This document shows, piece after piece, positions 42,797-52,129 of a DNA stretch of 64,000 bases. Location of the stretch: the NCBI GenBank assembly GCA_016788785.1, contig JAEUSM010000017.1:381670-445669 (forward strand), read 5' to 3'. Each line of letters begins with the position of its first letter. The stretch's first letter is position 1. A program made the translations under genes and the position numbers. Under the pieces are notes generated by a model that ran no database searches, was not told the DNA's origin, and saw only the letters and a list, made by a program, of their open reading frames with translations. The stretch is from Candidatus Kapaibacterium sp. (GTDB taxonomy: Bacteria > Bacteroidota > Ignavibacteria > Kapaibacteriales > JAEUSM01).

Positions 42797-43591
42797 ATGA
42801 AAAATAAAATTACCTTTCTTGTGGTGATGGTTTTGTTCGTAATGCCAACAATTGTTCAAGCTCAAAGTGTCTTTGCATCAATTGTTCGTTTAACGATTAA
42901 AGACAATAAAGAGCTTCCTATTTATTTGCAATGTGGATTACGTGCTGAAGCAACTGATGGGTTAGATCCTAATATTGAAGAAGAGATTATACCAAATTTT
43001 CATCCTCCTTGCATTAATAATTTCCATGCTGCTTTTAGAGAACCCGATGGTAATTCTATCTCATGGGGTTCTTTTTGGACGTATACCGATTTCCGTGCTT
43101 TATCGTATAATCCACCACGTGAAAACTATTTTGCAATAACACTGTGTGCTGGAGATAGACCCTATGTTGACTTTTCTTGGGAAATAGATGGGAAGGATGG
43201 ATTAGAATCTGCTCAATTAACGGATAGATTTGGGAATGTTGTTGTGGCAGATCTTTTGCAAACAACCTCAATTCGTTCAACATTATTCACAGAAAACTAT
43301 AGAATTATGTTGAAAAATAAGCCGACTGTTTCTGTAAATCAAGAAAATGTTGCTGAATTGACAACCATTTATCCTAATCCTGCGTCAAATTCCCTATTAA
43401 TTCGTCATGGAAATGACGTATCTTCTATTGAGGTTTCAACGTTAATCGGATCTAATGTGGTATCATTCTCACCAAAAAACAATGAAACGTTCTCTAATTT
43501 GAATATAAGCAATTTATCTGCGGGTTCTTATATTGTGAGAATAATTTCTGTAAAAAATTCAATAGAAACAAAAATCTTTGTTAAACAATAA
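42797..43591 (+). CDS. Small secreted protein with type IX sorting domain (264 aa)
   Basis: The ATG at 42797 gives a signal peptide (MKNKITFLVVMVLFVMPTIV, cut after QAQ); an upstream in-frame GTG start would begin inside the terminator and is rejected. The central part (about 25-170) is an unrecognised domain with several Cys residues and aromatic patches. The last about 75 residues are a sorting domain (IYPNPASNSLLIRH...AGSYIVRII). It is the fifth consecutive secreted gene and lies behind a terminator, so it may be expressed from its own promoter or by read-through. Confidence 0.75.
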   Translation: MKNKITFLVVMVLFVMPTIVQAQSVFASIVRLTIKDNKELPIYLQCGLRAEATDGLDPNIEEEIIPNFHPPCINNFHAAFREPDGNSISWGSFWTYTDFRALSYNPPRENYFAITLCAGDRPYVDFSWEIDGKDGLESAQLTDRFGNVVVADLLQTTSIRSTLFTENYRIMLKNKPTVSVNQENVAELTTIYPNPASNSLLIRHGNDVSSIEVSTLIGSNVVSFSPKNNETFSNLNISNLSAGSYIVRIISVKNSIETKIFVKQ

Positions 43592-43600
43592 TTTCAATTT

Positions 43601-44548
43601 GTGGAAGTACAAAATACTTTAGATATATCTGTGGTTATTCCTTTATTTAATGAGGAAGAGTCTTTACCTGAATTAATAAGTCGATTAGTCACACAGGTTT
43701 CTAACCTTGTTGGAAATAATTATGAGTTGATTTTTATTGACGATGGCTCAACAGATAATTCATTATCAGTACTCAAACAACAAAGAGAAGTAAATAACTG
43801 TATAAAAATCCTTTCTTTTCGAAGAAATTATGGAAAATCTGCTGCGTTAGCTGTAGGTTTTGAATTGGCTTCTGGAAATTATGTGTTTACCATGGATGCA
43901 GATTTGCAAGATGCACCCGAAGAAGTACCGAATCTTTTGGCTAAATTAAAAGAAGGGTACGATTTGGTTTCAGGTTGGAAAAAAGTTCGTCACGACCCAA
44001 TTAGTAAAACCATACCTTCTCGATTCTTTAACTATATCACATCCTTGATGAGTGGAGTCAAGCTTCACGATTTTAATTGTGGACTGAAAGGATATAGAAA
44101 TGAAGTTATCAAGTCATTAGAAGTTTATGGTGAAATGCATCGATATTTACCAGCATTAGCCCATTGGGATGGATTCAAGGTAACAGAAATTCCTGTCCAA
44201 CACTTTCCCAGAGTGTATGGTTATTCGAAATTTGGTTTTAGTCGATTCTTTAAAGGGTTTTTGGATCTTCTCACTGTATTATTTACAACCAGATTTGTAA
44301 AACGCCCGCTACACCTATTTGGAACAGTAGGAACATTGATGGCTTTGTGTGGAATTACTATCAATGGCTATTTGACACTTTCATGGTTTATTAACAATAT
44401 TTCCTTAAGTAATCGACCTCTTACTCTTTTTGGTGTTGCATTAATTATTGTTGGAATCCAATTAGTTTCGGTTGGTTTATTAGGAGAATTAATCGTTAAA
44501 AAATCACTTCAAAATGAAAATTATTCAATAAAAGAACGGATAGTATAA
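43601..44548 (+). CDS. Family 2 polyprenyl-phosphate glycosyltransferase with two C-terminal membrane helices
   Basis: The 315-residue enzyme has the GT-A fold: SVVIPLFNEEESLPEL (10-25), FIDDGSTDNSL, the DxD-type MDADLQDAPEE near residue 100, and GYSKFGFSRFFKGFLDLL before two C-terminal membrane helices. This is the layout of DPM1/ArnC/GtrB-like enzymes that load a sugar onto dolichyl- or undecaprenyl-phosphate for transfer outside the cytoplasm. Such a sugar donor could serve glycosylation of surface proteins or LPS. The start is GTG; no ATG is available before the first motif. It ends in a TAATG overlap with the next gene. Confidence 0.9.
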   Translation: MEVQNTLDISVVIPLFNEEESLPELISRLVTQVSNLVGNNYELIFIDDGSTDNSLSVLKQQREVNNCIKILSFRRNYGKSAALAVGFELASGNYVFTMDADLQDAPEEVPNLLAKLKEGYDLVSGWKKVRHDPISKTIPSRFFNYITSLMSGVKLHDFNCGLKGYRNEVIKSLEVYGEMHRYLPALAHWDGFKVTEIPVQHFPRVYGYSKFGFSRFFKGFLDLLTVLFTTRFVKRPLHLFGTVGTLMALCGITINGYLTLSWFINNISLSNRPLTLFGVALIIVGIQLVSVGLLGELIVKKSLQNENYSIKERIV

Positions 44549-45321
44549 TGAAACAACTTTCACTATTTTTAGGAATACTACTTTGTGGTTTTTTCTTTAC
44601 ACAAAGTATCTATAGTCAAATTCCTCAAATACGCATATCTGGTGGGTTTACTACACAATCCTTTATGGGAGATCAAATTGCGGCAAATTCCTTGGTTGCA
44701 CGTGATTCTATTTCCTTACCTGGAGCGAGTTTTAATGGTCAACAGTTAGGTGCCTCTCTCAAAGCAGTGGTTTATCTTGACTCTAATAAAAAATTCAGCA
44801 TGCCTATTGGATTAGATTATGTCCGTTTTTTTGGGGCTCAACGATTAGAAGTTTCTCAATTTTACAGAATTCAGTTGTTTAACTCTCTTCATGTAATTAC
44901 TCCTACAATAGGTTTGGATTACTCGATGTTCAAACTTCCACTGGCAAATGCAAGTGTGTATGCTGGAGTCGAACTTCGTGGGTCGTTTTTTACAGGTGGA
45001 ACGTTGGTTAGAGAAGATTACTTAAACTTTTATAAGGAAGTTGGGGGGTTTAGAGTGTTTGATAGAGATAGTTTACTCAAGTCAATTGAAACCTCTACAA
45101 AACCGAATACCTTTCGCTTAGGTGGTGCTGTAAAATTAGGGGTCGAAGGTAAAATCCAAGGTCCAATGTTTTTGAATGTCAGTTTGTCTTATGGAAGTCC
45201 AAATTTGTTTGGTCGTGATAATGATCGAGGGGAATTATTTACACCGAATAAAATATTTGAATCACAAGAGTCTCTTGTGACCCAATTGTTCTTCCATTTT
45301 ATGGTTCAATATAGACTTTAA
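44548..45321 (+). CDS. Outer-membrane beta-barrel protein
   Basis: The ATG overlaps the preceding stop codon by one base, indicating co-translation with the glycosyltransferase. The 257-residue protein has a signal peptide (about 1-25, ending IYSQ) and an alternating-strand mature region with many Gly, Tyr and Phe residues, ending LFFHFMVQYRL, a typical last barrel strand. Roughly 10-12 strands fit the length. No specific family is recognisable. Linkage to a polyprenyl sugar transferase and the surface locus suggests an envelope role. Confidence 0.75.
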   Translation: MKQLSLFLGILLCGFFFTQSIYSQIPQIRISGGFTTQSFMGDQIAANSLVARDSISLPGASFNGQQLGASLKAVVYLDSNKKFSMPIGLDYVRFFGAQRLEVSQFYRIQLFNSLHVITPTIGLDYSMFKLPLANASVYAGVELRGSFFTGGTLVREDYLNFYKEVGGFRVFDRDSLLKSIETSTKPNTFRLGGAVKLGVEGKIQGPMFLNVSLSYGSPNLFGRDNDRGELFTPNKIFESQESLVTQLFFHFMVQYRL

Positions 45322-46614
<1,293 letters not shown>

Positions 46615-46620
46615 ATTTAA

Positions 46621-47661
46621 TTATTCTTGAATAACAAAGGTTTGGCATTTGCACTGTTCTTCAACAGTTAATTGAGCAGAAATAGCAGCCTCTTTGGTTG
46701 TATATTTACCTAATGCAATGATATAAAGAATATTTTCACCTTTTTTCTTTTCAATGATTCTTCGTTTTATAGGTTTATATTTTTGAAGTTGCTTTTCAGC
46801 AACTTCTTTGTTTTTATACGAAGCTGCTTGTAAAAAGTAATATCCTTTTGTTGGAGAATTGTCTGCTACATATTTTGGAGTAGAAGCAGAAAACGTACTT
46901 CCTGATTTGTTGGTTTTAGATTTTGATTGATTGTTGTTCGTTACTTTAGCTGATGTAGATTGGTTTGTTTTAGGTTGAATAGGCGAACTTTTAGATTTAG
47001 TAGGTTCTGATTTAGCTTGGGAAGAAACCGAAATAATTTTTGGTGGGGCTTTTACAGTATCTACTTTTTTGGGAGCTTCTGTTGTTATTGGAATAGGTTT
47101 TTTGGGCATAGTTGAAACTTCAACATTCTTTTTTGGAAACATCGAGGTCGTTGATATAGTCTTTTCTTCTACTTTTTGAGGGGTTTCATTGCCACGTACT
47201 GCTGTCTCTGCAATAGGTGGTTCTTTGGTAATAGAACCGATTCCTGTTAATCTCAAAAGATTATATGCAGGAACTAACAGTAATGAATTGGGGTAATCCT
47301 TTTGCAATTTTTTGTAATATTCAGTTGCTGCAACATTATCTTTTTCTGAAACGGCAAGTTGAAACAAAGAAAACAAGGCATCGTCTGCAAATGTATTCAT
47401 CGGATATGACCGAATAATCTCAGAAAACAGTGATATTGCTTCGTCCATGGTGTTAGTGCAACTTGCTTGTAAATACAATACTGCAGGGTCTTTGGGAAAT
47501 CTTTGTGCTAAGGTTGGAAGAGCATCTTTAACCTTTTCTAATTTTCCAATTGCTAGATCTTGTAATAACTTCGATACAATTCCATTTGCATCATTACCCT
47601 GAGCAGTTACAAAACCAACTGCCAAATAGAAAAAAACAAGAAAATACAATGAAAATTTCAT
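46621..47661 (-). CDS. Secreted TPR-SPOR-domain protein
   Basis: The 346-residue protein has a signal peptide (about 1-20, ending FVTAQ), a TPR-like helical region (about 25-140, including a YYKKLQKDYPNSLLLVPAYNLL repeat), a Pro/Ser/Thr/Lys-rich low-complexity linker (about 150-265) and a C-terminal SPOR domain (about 272-346, KGYYFLQAASYKNKEVAEKQL). SPOR domains bind denuded peptidoglycan, often at division sites. The TPR part may recruit partners. It diverges from the MqnA-like gene across about 80 bases. Confidence 0.88.
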   Translation of the reverse strand: MKFSLYFLVFFYLAVGFVTAQGNDANGIVSKLLQDLAIGKLEKVKDALPTLAQRFPKDPAVLYLQASCTNTMDEAISLFSEIIRSYPMNTFADDALFSLFQLAVSEKDNVAATEYYKKLQKDYPNSLLLVPAYNLLRLTGIGSITKEPPIAETAVRGNETPQKVEEKTISTTSMFPKKNVEVSTMPKKPIPITTEAPKKVDTVKAPPKIISVSSQAKSEPTKSKSSPIQPKTNQSTSAKVTNNNQSKSKTNKSGSTFSASTPKYVADNSPTKGYYFLQAASYKNKEVAEKQLQKYKPIKRRIIEKKKGENILYIIALGKYTTKEAAISAQLTVEEQCKCQTFVIQE

Positions 47662-47743
47662 AGATTTGTCAAAAAACTCGTAAAATTTTGTAGAAACTTT
47701 TCAAAAATACACAATTTTACTAACATACATAGCATATCGACTT

Positions 47744-48505
47744 ATGGCAAAAATTGCAATTCCCACAACTCCTACTATTTTTCCTTTTCTTTCGAAAGCA
47801 ATTTCACTGTTAGAATCTCATGGTTTTGAGATAGTACTCGGTACCGAATCTGAGGTTGAAGACCTTTTACATAGAAATTATGTAGATCTTGCATTCACTA
47901 CACCTGTAGGTTATGGAAAAGGTGTAACTAAGGTAGATTATCGAATTATTCCAACCTTTGCTCTATCGTTGCAAGGGTTTACAAATATTGCAGGTATTTC
48001 TTTTAAACCAACTGCTACTCAATTGAAAACAATTTCCTCGAAAACACAAAAGGATTTTATCGTTACCATTGGAAAACATCTTGTTGAAGAACGATACGAT
48101 TGTGCATTGGAATTTCAAGGTAATGAAGAGGCAGATGTAAAAGTGAATTGGGTTGATGAAACGAATTCCAACCCTACGTTAGATATTGGAGAAGAATGGG
48201 AAGAACTGTACAGTTCGCAATTGCCTATTGGGTTTTGGGTATGTAGACCTGATAAAATGCCAGAAGATTTGGCAGAAATACTTCATTCTGTTTTTACTGA
48301 AGAAGAAATGAGTACAGAAGTAGTAGAAAACATACCTGATACAGCAGACCATTTTAGTAGATTTGGTGCTATTATTCGTTCTGTGGATGAAAAATTCATA
48401 GAAGGTTTGGAAAAGGTGTTAGTGATGCTCTATTATGCTCAGATTGTACCTGAAATTCCTGCAGTAAAATTTTATGACGGTACAATTACTCCGAACCAAG
48501 AATAG
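47744..48505 (+). CDS. MqnA/MqnD-like periplasmic-binding-fold protein (possible chorismate dehydratase)
   Basis: The 253-residue protein lacks a signal peptide and shows the two-lobed fold of futalosine-pathway enzymes: a short N-terminal IAIPTTPTIFPFL, EVEDLLHRNYVDLAFTTPVGYG (compare the E-x-x-LL-x-x-G-x-VDVALIP pattern), DYRIIPTFALSLQGFTNIAGISFKP, and LDIGEEWEELYSSQLPIGFWVCRPD, matching the D-L-G-x-x-W...FAVW segment of MqnA. MqnA dehydrates chorismate in menaquinone biosynthesis. The match is divergent; a lone relative or a different small ligand is possible, and no other mqn gene is nearby. Its end overlaps the convergent YjbQ gene by 20 bases. Confidence 0.55.
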   Translation: MAKIAIPTTPTIFPFLSKAISLLESHGFEIVLGTESEVEDLLHRNYVDLAFTTPVGYGKGVTKVDYRIIPTFALSLQGFTNIAGISFKPTATQLKTISSKTQKDFIVTIGKHLVEERYDCALEFQGNEEADVKVNWVDETNSNPTLDIGEEWEELYSSQLPIGFWVCRPDKMPEDLAEILHSVFTEEEMSTEVVENIPDTADHFSRFGAIIRSVDEKFIEGLEKVLVMLYYAQIVPEIPAVKFYDGTITPNQE

Positions 48506-48911
48506 TAATACACATTGAACGAGAAGATGCGTGATTTCGGTGTTCGCAAAGGTAAATGCCTTGCCAAGTACCAAGTTGAAATGTACCATTGGTGATTGGG
48601 ATAGTTATAGAAACTCCAAGCATTGAAGATTTGATGTGAGAAGTCATATCATCCAAACCTTCGAACGTATGCTGGTAAAGGTTTGGATTTTCGGGAACTG
48701 TTCGATTGAAAAAATTTTCCATGTCATTTCGCACAGTTGGATCGGCATTCTCATTGATGCTCAAAGATGCACTGGTATGGAGTAAAAACAATGAACAAAT
48801 TCCTTTTGATATGGTAGATATCTCTGGTACTTTTTGTATGATTTCTTTTGTAATTATATGAAACCCTCTTTTTTTGGGGTTGAGTACAATAGTTTTTTGA
48901 ATGATGTTCAT
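48486..48911 (-). CDS. YjbQ/UPF0047-family protein
   Basis: The 141-residue protein has the family pattern HTSASLSINENADPTVRNDM and GTWQGIYLCEHRNHASSR, with conserved His, Glu and Arg residues. Members are annotated as secondary thiamine-phosphate synthases because some can replace ThiE activity, though the true substrate is uncertain. ATG start at 48911, only 17 bases from the divergent ABC permease start, so the two promoters must overlap the opposite genes. Cytoplasmic. Confidence 0.93.
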   Translation of the reverse strand: MNIIQKTIVLNPKKRGFHIITKEIIQKVPEISTISKGICSLFLLHTSASLSINENADPTVRNDMENFFNRTVPENPNLYQHTFEGLDDMTSHIKSSMLGVSITIPITNGTFQLGTWQGIYLCEHRNHASSRSMCITILGSE

Positions 48912-48928
48912 AGTTAGTATGATTGATA

Positions 48929-49807
48929 ATGGTTAAACAAAGATACTCAAATTTTCTCTTGTATGGGTTATTGATATTGCCATGGGTCATAACCTTTTTG
49001 GTGTTTTGGATCTATCCATTACTACACGCTTTGTTTATTAGTTTCACAAAATATGACACAATTCAAAGTACATCTATATGGATAGGTTTTGATAATTACC
49101 TTCGAGCATTTTCCGATCAATTATTCTGGAAATCTCTGAAAACAACAACTATTTTTACCCTTGTAACTGTACCAATTTCCACTTGTTTGGCGTTATTATT
49201 GGCATTATTAGTCAACAAGGAACAATTACGGTTTGCAAATTTTTTCCGTGCAACCTTTTTTCTACCATCAGTAACTTCCTTGGTCGTAATCGCACTTATA
49301 TTTACGAATGTTTACTCTCGAGATGGATATATTGTAAGTCTTTTGAAATTCTTTTCGTTCATACAAGGTGATGCTGGTATATTACAATCTCCTTCGACCG
49401 CACTTTGGGGTATTATTGGAATGGATATTTGGATTTCAGCTGGGTATTATATGGTGTTGTTTTTAGCTGGATTGCAATCAATTTCAAAAGATTTGTATGA
49501 AAGTGCTCGATTGTTTGGTGCTTCAAGCTGGCAACAATTGGTGAGAATTACCTTGCCACTTTTGAAACCGACATTGCTATTTATAGTAGTAATCAATACT
49601 ATAAAAACATTTCAAGTTTTTGTTGAGATTTATGTAATGACAAAAGGAGGTCCATTGTATTCAACAACAACGGTTGTGTATATGGTGTATCAAAAAGCAT
49701 TCAATGAACTGAATCAAATGGGCTATGCTTCTGCACTTGCGTTTATATTGTTTGTGATTATAAGTATTTTGACCTTTATTCAGTTAAAAGTCATAAAGAA
49801 AATCTAA
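48929..49807 (+). CDS. Sugar-type ABC transporter permease (MalF/UgpA class)
   Basis: From ATG 48929 the protein is 292 residues with six predicted helices. The motif ESARLFGASSWQQLVRITLPLLKP (about 191-214) is the EAA loop that contacts the ATPase. The first helix (LPWVITFLVFWIYPLLHALFISFT-type) and the segment FRATFFLPSVTSLVVIALIF are typical of carbohydrate importer permeases. No partner permease, binding protein or ATPase is adjacent: the next gene is on the opposite strand. It must work with subunits encoded elsewhere. TTG at 48923 is a weaker start. Confidence 0.9.
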   Translation: MVKQRYSNFLLYGLLILPWVITFLVFWIYPLLHALFISFTKYDTIQSTSIWIGFDNYLRAFSDQLFWKSLKTTTIFTLVTVPISTCLALLLALLVNKEQLRFANFFRATFFLPSVTSLVVIALIFTNVYSRDGYIVSLLKFFSFIQGDAGILQSPSTALWGIIGMDIWISAGYYMVLFLAGLQSISKDLYESARLFGASSWQQLVRITLPLLKPTLLFIVVINTIKTFQVFVEIYVMTKGGPLYSTTTVVYMVYQKAFNELNQMGYASALAFILFVIISILTFIQLKVIKKI

Positions 49808-49808
49808 G

Positions 49809-50540
49809 TTAAAGAGAGACTAAGACACATTCTGCTCGTTTTCCGTACGACAAACCATAAAGTTCACGTTGAAGCTCTATCCATTGATGGAATGATAGCT
49901 GCAAAAGTTTATCTGTAAAATTTGAATGAAGCAATAGTAATTCCTGAAAAACACGTTCAGGATATTTGTTCGTAAAAAGAGAAAGTTCCTTATTCATTAC
50001 TAACAACATATCCCCATGTTCCCACGTACCTTGTGACATTACTAATGATTCTTTGAGCGAGGAGTTCCGTTCCATTGTAGAAAATATAAGTGGTGTTACA
50101 TTTGTACGAACTCCGTCAACTGCAATTATGGACATATCTCGTTTGACTTGATATAATGTAAAATCTGAAATAGACAACATATTCCATTTTTTTGCATTGG
50201 GACTCGATGAGATTTCTAAGCCAAAAAGTGACGCTTCTGCACTGGAAAAAGAATCTGAATTTGCTTCTTGAACAACCTCTGCAAATTGTTTTTTCCAATC
50301 GAGTGAACGAACGCTAATCCAAGACAAGAATTGATCATAACTTTTAAACGTAACTGATTTATAACTTTCCTGTAATTTATGCGACCATTGTTTATGAAAA
50401 GCATTTCCTGATGTAGGTTTAGAGAGTGATACACGTAGCACTTCACCTTCGGTATGCTCGTAAATTGAATGAGAATAGGAAGTATCAGGCAAATCACTTT
50501 GAGAATACGGATCGCTTTTTATAAAAGTAGAAACTAACAT
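49809..50540 (-). CDS. PP2C-phosphatase-like protein with apparently degenerate active site
   Basis: The ATG at 50540 is preceded by GAGGAG at a fitting distance and avoids overlap with hutI, so it is preferred over a start within hutI at 50627. The 243-residue protein has the strand order of small bacterial PP2C-like phosphatases: ASLFGLEI, WNMLSISDFTLYQVKRD, TPLIFST, GDMLLVMNKELSLF and a final AECVLVSL strand. At positions where active relatives have DG, GDS and TDA, it shows SK, SDF and MNK, so metal-binding Asp residues appear lost. It may be a pseudo-phosphatase or a misaligned different family. It is the last gene of the coaBC-murG-hutI operon. Confidence 0.5.
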   Translation of the reverse strand: MLVSTFIKSDPYSQSDLPDTSYSHSIYEHTEGEVLRVSLSKPTSGNAFHKQWSHKLQESYKSVTFKSYDQFLSWISVRSLDWKKQFAEVVQEANSDSFSSAEASLFGLEISSSPNAKKWNMLSISDFTLYQVKRDMSIIAVDGVRTNVTPLIFSTMERNSSLKESLVMSQGTWEHGDMLLVMNKELSLFTNKYPERVFQELLLLHSNFTDKLLQLSFHQWIELQRELYGLSYGKRAECVLVSL

Positions 50541-50559
50541 TGTATATGGTAACTCCTCA

Positions 50560-51834
50560 TTATTGCAATTGTTTTTGAAAGTGTTTTTTACCACCAATCC
50601 ATGTTTGTTCAACAAGATTGGTACCAAAGTGATAGACTATATCTGCGTAATTTGTTGTTTGTAAGACCAAAAAGTCAGCATCTTTTCCAATTTCCAACGA
50701 ACCCTTCGATCTTTCCAAACCAAGTGCTTTTGCTCCATGAAGTGTGGATGCAACAATACTTTCTTCAATACTCATTTTCATATTCATACAAGCAAATGAG
50801 AGAATTGTTTGCATATTTTCTGTAAAACATGAGCCTGGGTTACAATCGGTTGCAAGTGCAACCATGGCTCCATTGTCAATAAGTGTTCTTGCAGGTGCAT
50901 ATGGCAGTCGAAGTGTGTATGCAGTTCCCGGAAGTAAGGTGGCGACAGTTCGTTTAGATTGAGAAAGAGCCTCAACGCCTTTTTGAGACACATGAAGCAA
51001 ATGATCAGCAGAAAAGGCACCTATCTCACATGCTAATTCTGTAGCATGTACGGTTGCTAACTCATCAGCATGCATCTTTGGCAAAAGTCCATACTCCAAT
51101 CCTTTCGAGAGTATTGTTTCGGTTTCTTCAAGAGTATAATACCCTTTATCTGTAAAAACGTCACAAAATGTTGCAAGATGTTGCTCAGAAACTGCAGGTA
51201 TCATTTCTTCACAAACTAACGAAACATATCCAGAATGATTATGCTTATATTCTTCAGGAAAATCATGAGCACCCATAAATGTCGAAACGATATTCATTGG
51301 GGAAATTGATGCAACTTCACGAATTGAATAAAGCAGTTTCATTTCAGCATCAAACGATAAACCATATCCACTTTTAATTTCCATGGTGGTTGTTCCAAAG
51401 GAAATTGCAGATTGTAGTAATGAATAGGCATTTGTAACTATTTGCTCTTGAGATGCTGTCCGTACGCCATTGACAGTCGTAAGAATCCCACCTCCAGATG
51501 CTGCAATTTGTTGATAGGAAACACCTTGAAGACGTTGTGCAAATTCATTCGACCTATTTCCAGCAAAGACTGTATGGGTATGAGAATCTACAAAACCGGG
51601 CATGACAACCTTGCCTTTGGCATCAATCCATTCTGTGACGCTAAATTGAGAGGAAACATTCTCAAATTCTGCACTTGTACCAATCCATTGAATCGACACG
51701 TCAAACAACATAATCGCATCGTTGATGATGGAAAGATTGTTCATATCCTGCAACGTTTTGACACAATTGTCATTTGCAGAAATAGTCAATAACGAACCAA
51801 TGTTTTTAATTCCAATGACGTTAGGTAAGTTCAC
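50560..51834 (-). CDS. hutI: Imidazolonepropionase
   Basis: HutI opens the imidazolone ring to N-formimino-L-glutamate in histidine breakdown. The protein is an amidohydrolase: VDSHTHTVFAGNRSNEF metal motif near residue 85, KSGYGLSFDAEMKLL, PKMHADEL with another metal His, FSADHLLH and the Asp-containing ALATDCNPGSC. Length (about 424 aa) is normal. The start is uncertain: GTG at 51834 or TTG at 51849, both overlapping the end of the HPr gene. hutH, hutU and hutG are not present in the window, so this gene is separated from the rest of the pathway. Confidence 0.95.
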   Translation of the reverse strand: MNLPNVIGIKNIGSLLTISANDNCVKTLQDMNNLSIINDAIMLFDVSIQWIGTSAEFENVSSQFSVTEWIDAKGKVVMPGFVDSHTHTVFAGNRSNEFAQRLQGVSYQQIAASGGGILTTVNGVRTASQEQIVTNAYSLLQSAISFGTTTMEIKSGYGLSFDAEMKLLYSIREVASISPMNIVSTFMGAHDFPEEYKHNHSGYVSLVCEEMIPAVSEQHLATFCDVFTDKGYYTLEETETILSKGLEYGLLPKMHADELATVHATELACEIGAFSADHLLHVSQKGVEALSQSKRTVATLLPGTAYTLRLPYAPARTLIDNGAMVALATDCNPGSCFTENMQTILSFACMNMKMSIEESIVASTLHGAKALGLERSKGSLEIGKDADFLVLQTTNYADIVYHFGTNLVEQTWIGGKKHFQKQLQ

Positions 51835-52090
51835 CAAAACCTGTCTCAAAAAGTTCTACAATAGCATCCATTGCTTCTTGTTCATCATCACCATCTATTT
51901 CTAATTCGAGAGTACTTCCAAATTCTGCTGCTAAAGTCATAACCCCAACAATACTTTTGGCGTTAATCTCAAAACCATCTCGTTCTAACTGAATATTCGA
52001 TTTGAATTTTGCTGCTAACTTTACTAACATTGCTGCTGGTCGAGTATGAAGTCCAGCTCTATTTTTGATATGTAATGTTTTTTGTACCAT
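51821..52090 (-). CDS. ptsH: Phosphocarrier protein HPr
   Basis: With the ATG at 52090 the protein is 89 residues and numbering matches the textbook exactly: His 15 in RAGLHTRPA is the phosphotransfer residue and Ser 46 in AKSIVGVMTL is the regulatory site phosphorylated by HPr kinase. The TTG at 52099 would spoil this numbering and is rejected. Presence of Ser 46 suggests an HprK elsewhere in the genome. No enzyme I or sugar permease is adjacent, so the role may be regulatory (carbon or envelope control) rather than sugar uptake. It overlaps hutI by about 14 bases or more. Confidence 0.96.
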   Translation of the reverse strand: MVQKTLHIKNRAGLHTRPAAMLVKLAAKFKSNIQLERDGFEINAKSIVGVMTLAAEFGSTLELEIDGDDEQEAMDAIVELFETGFGELT

Positions 52091-52129
52091 ATTTTCCAAA
52101 AATGTTCCTACAAAAATACAAATTCAAAG

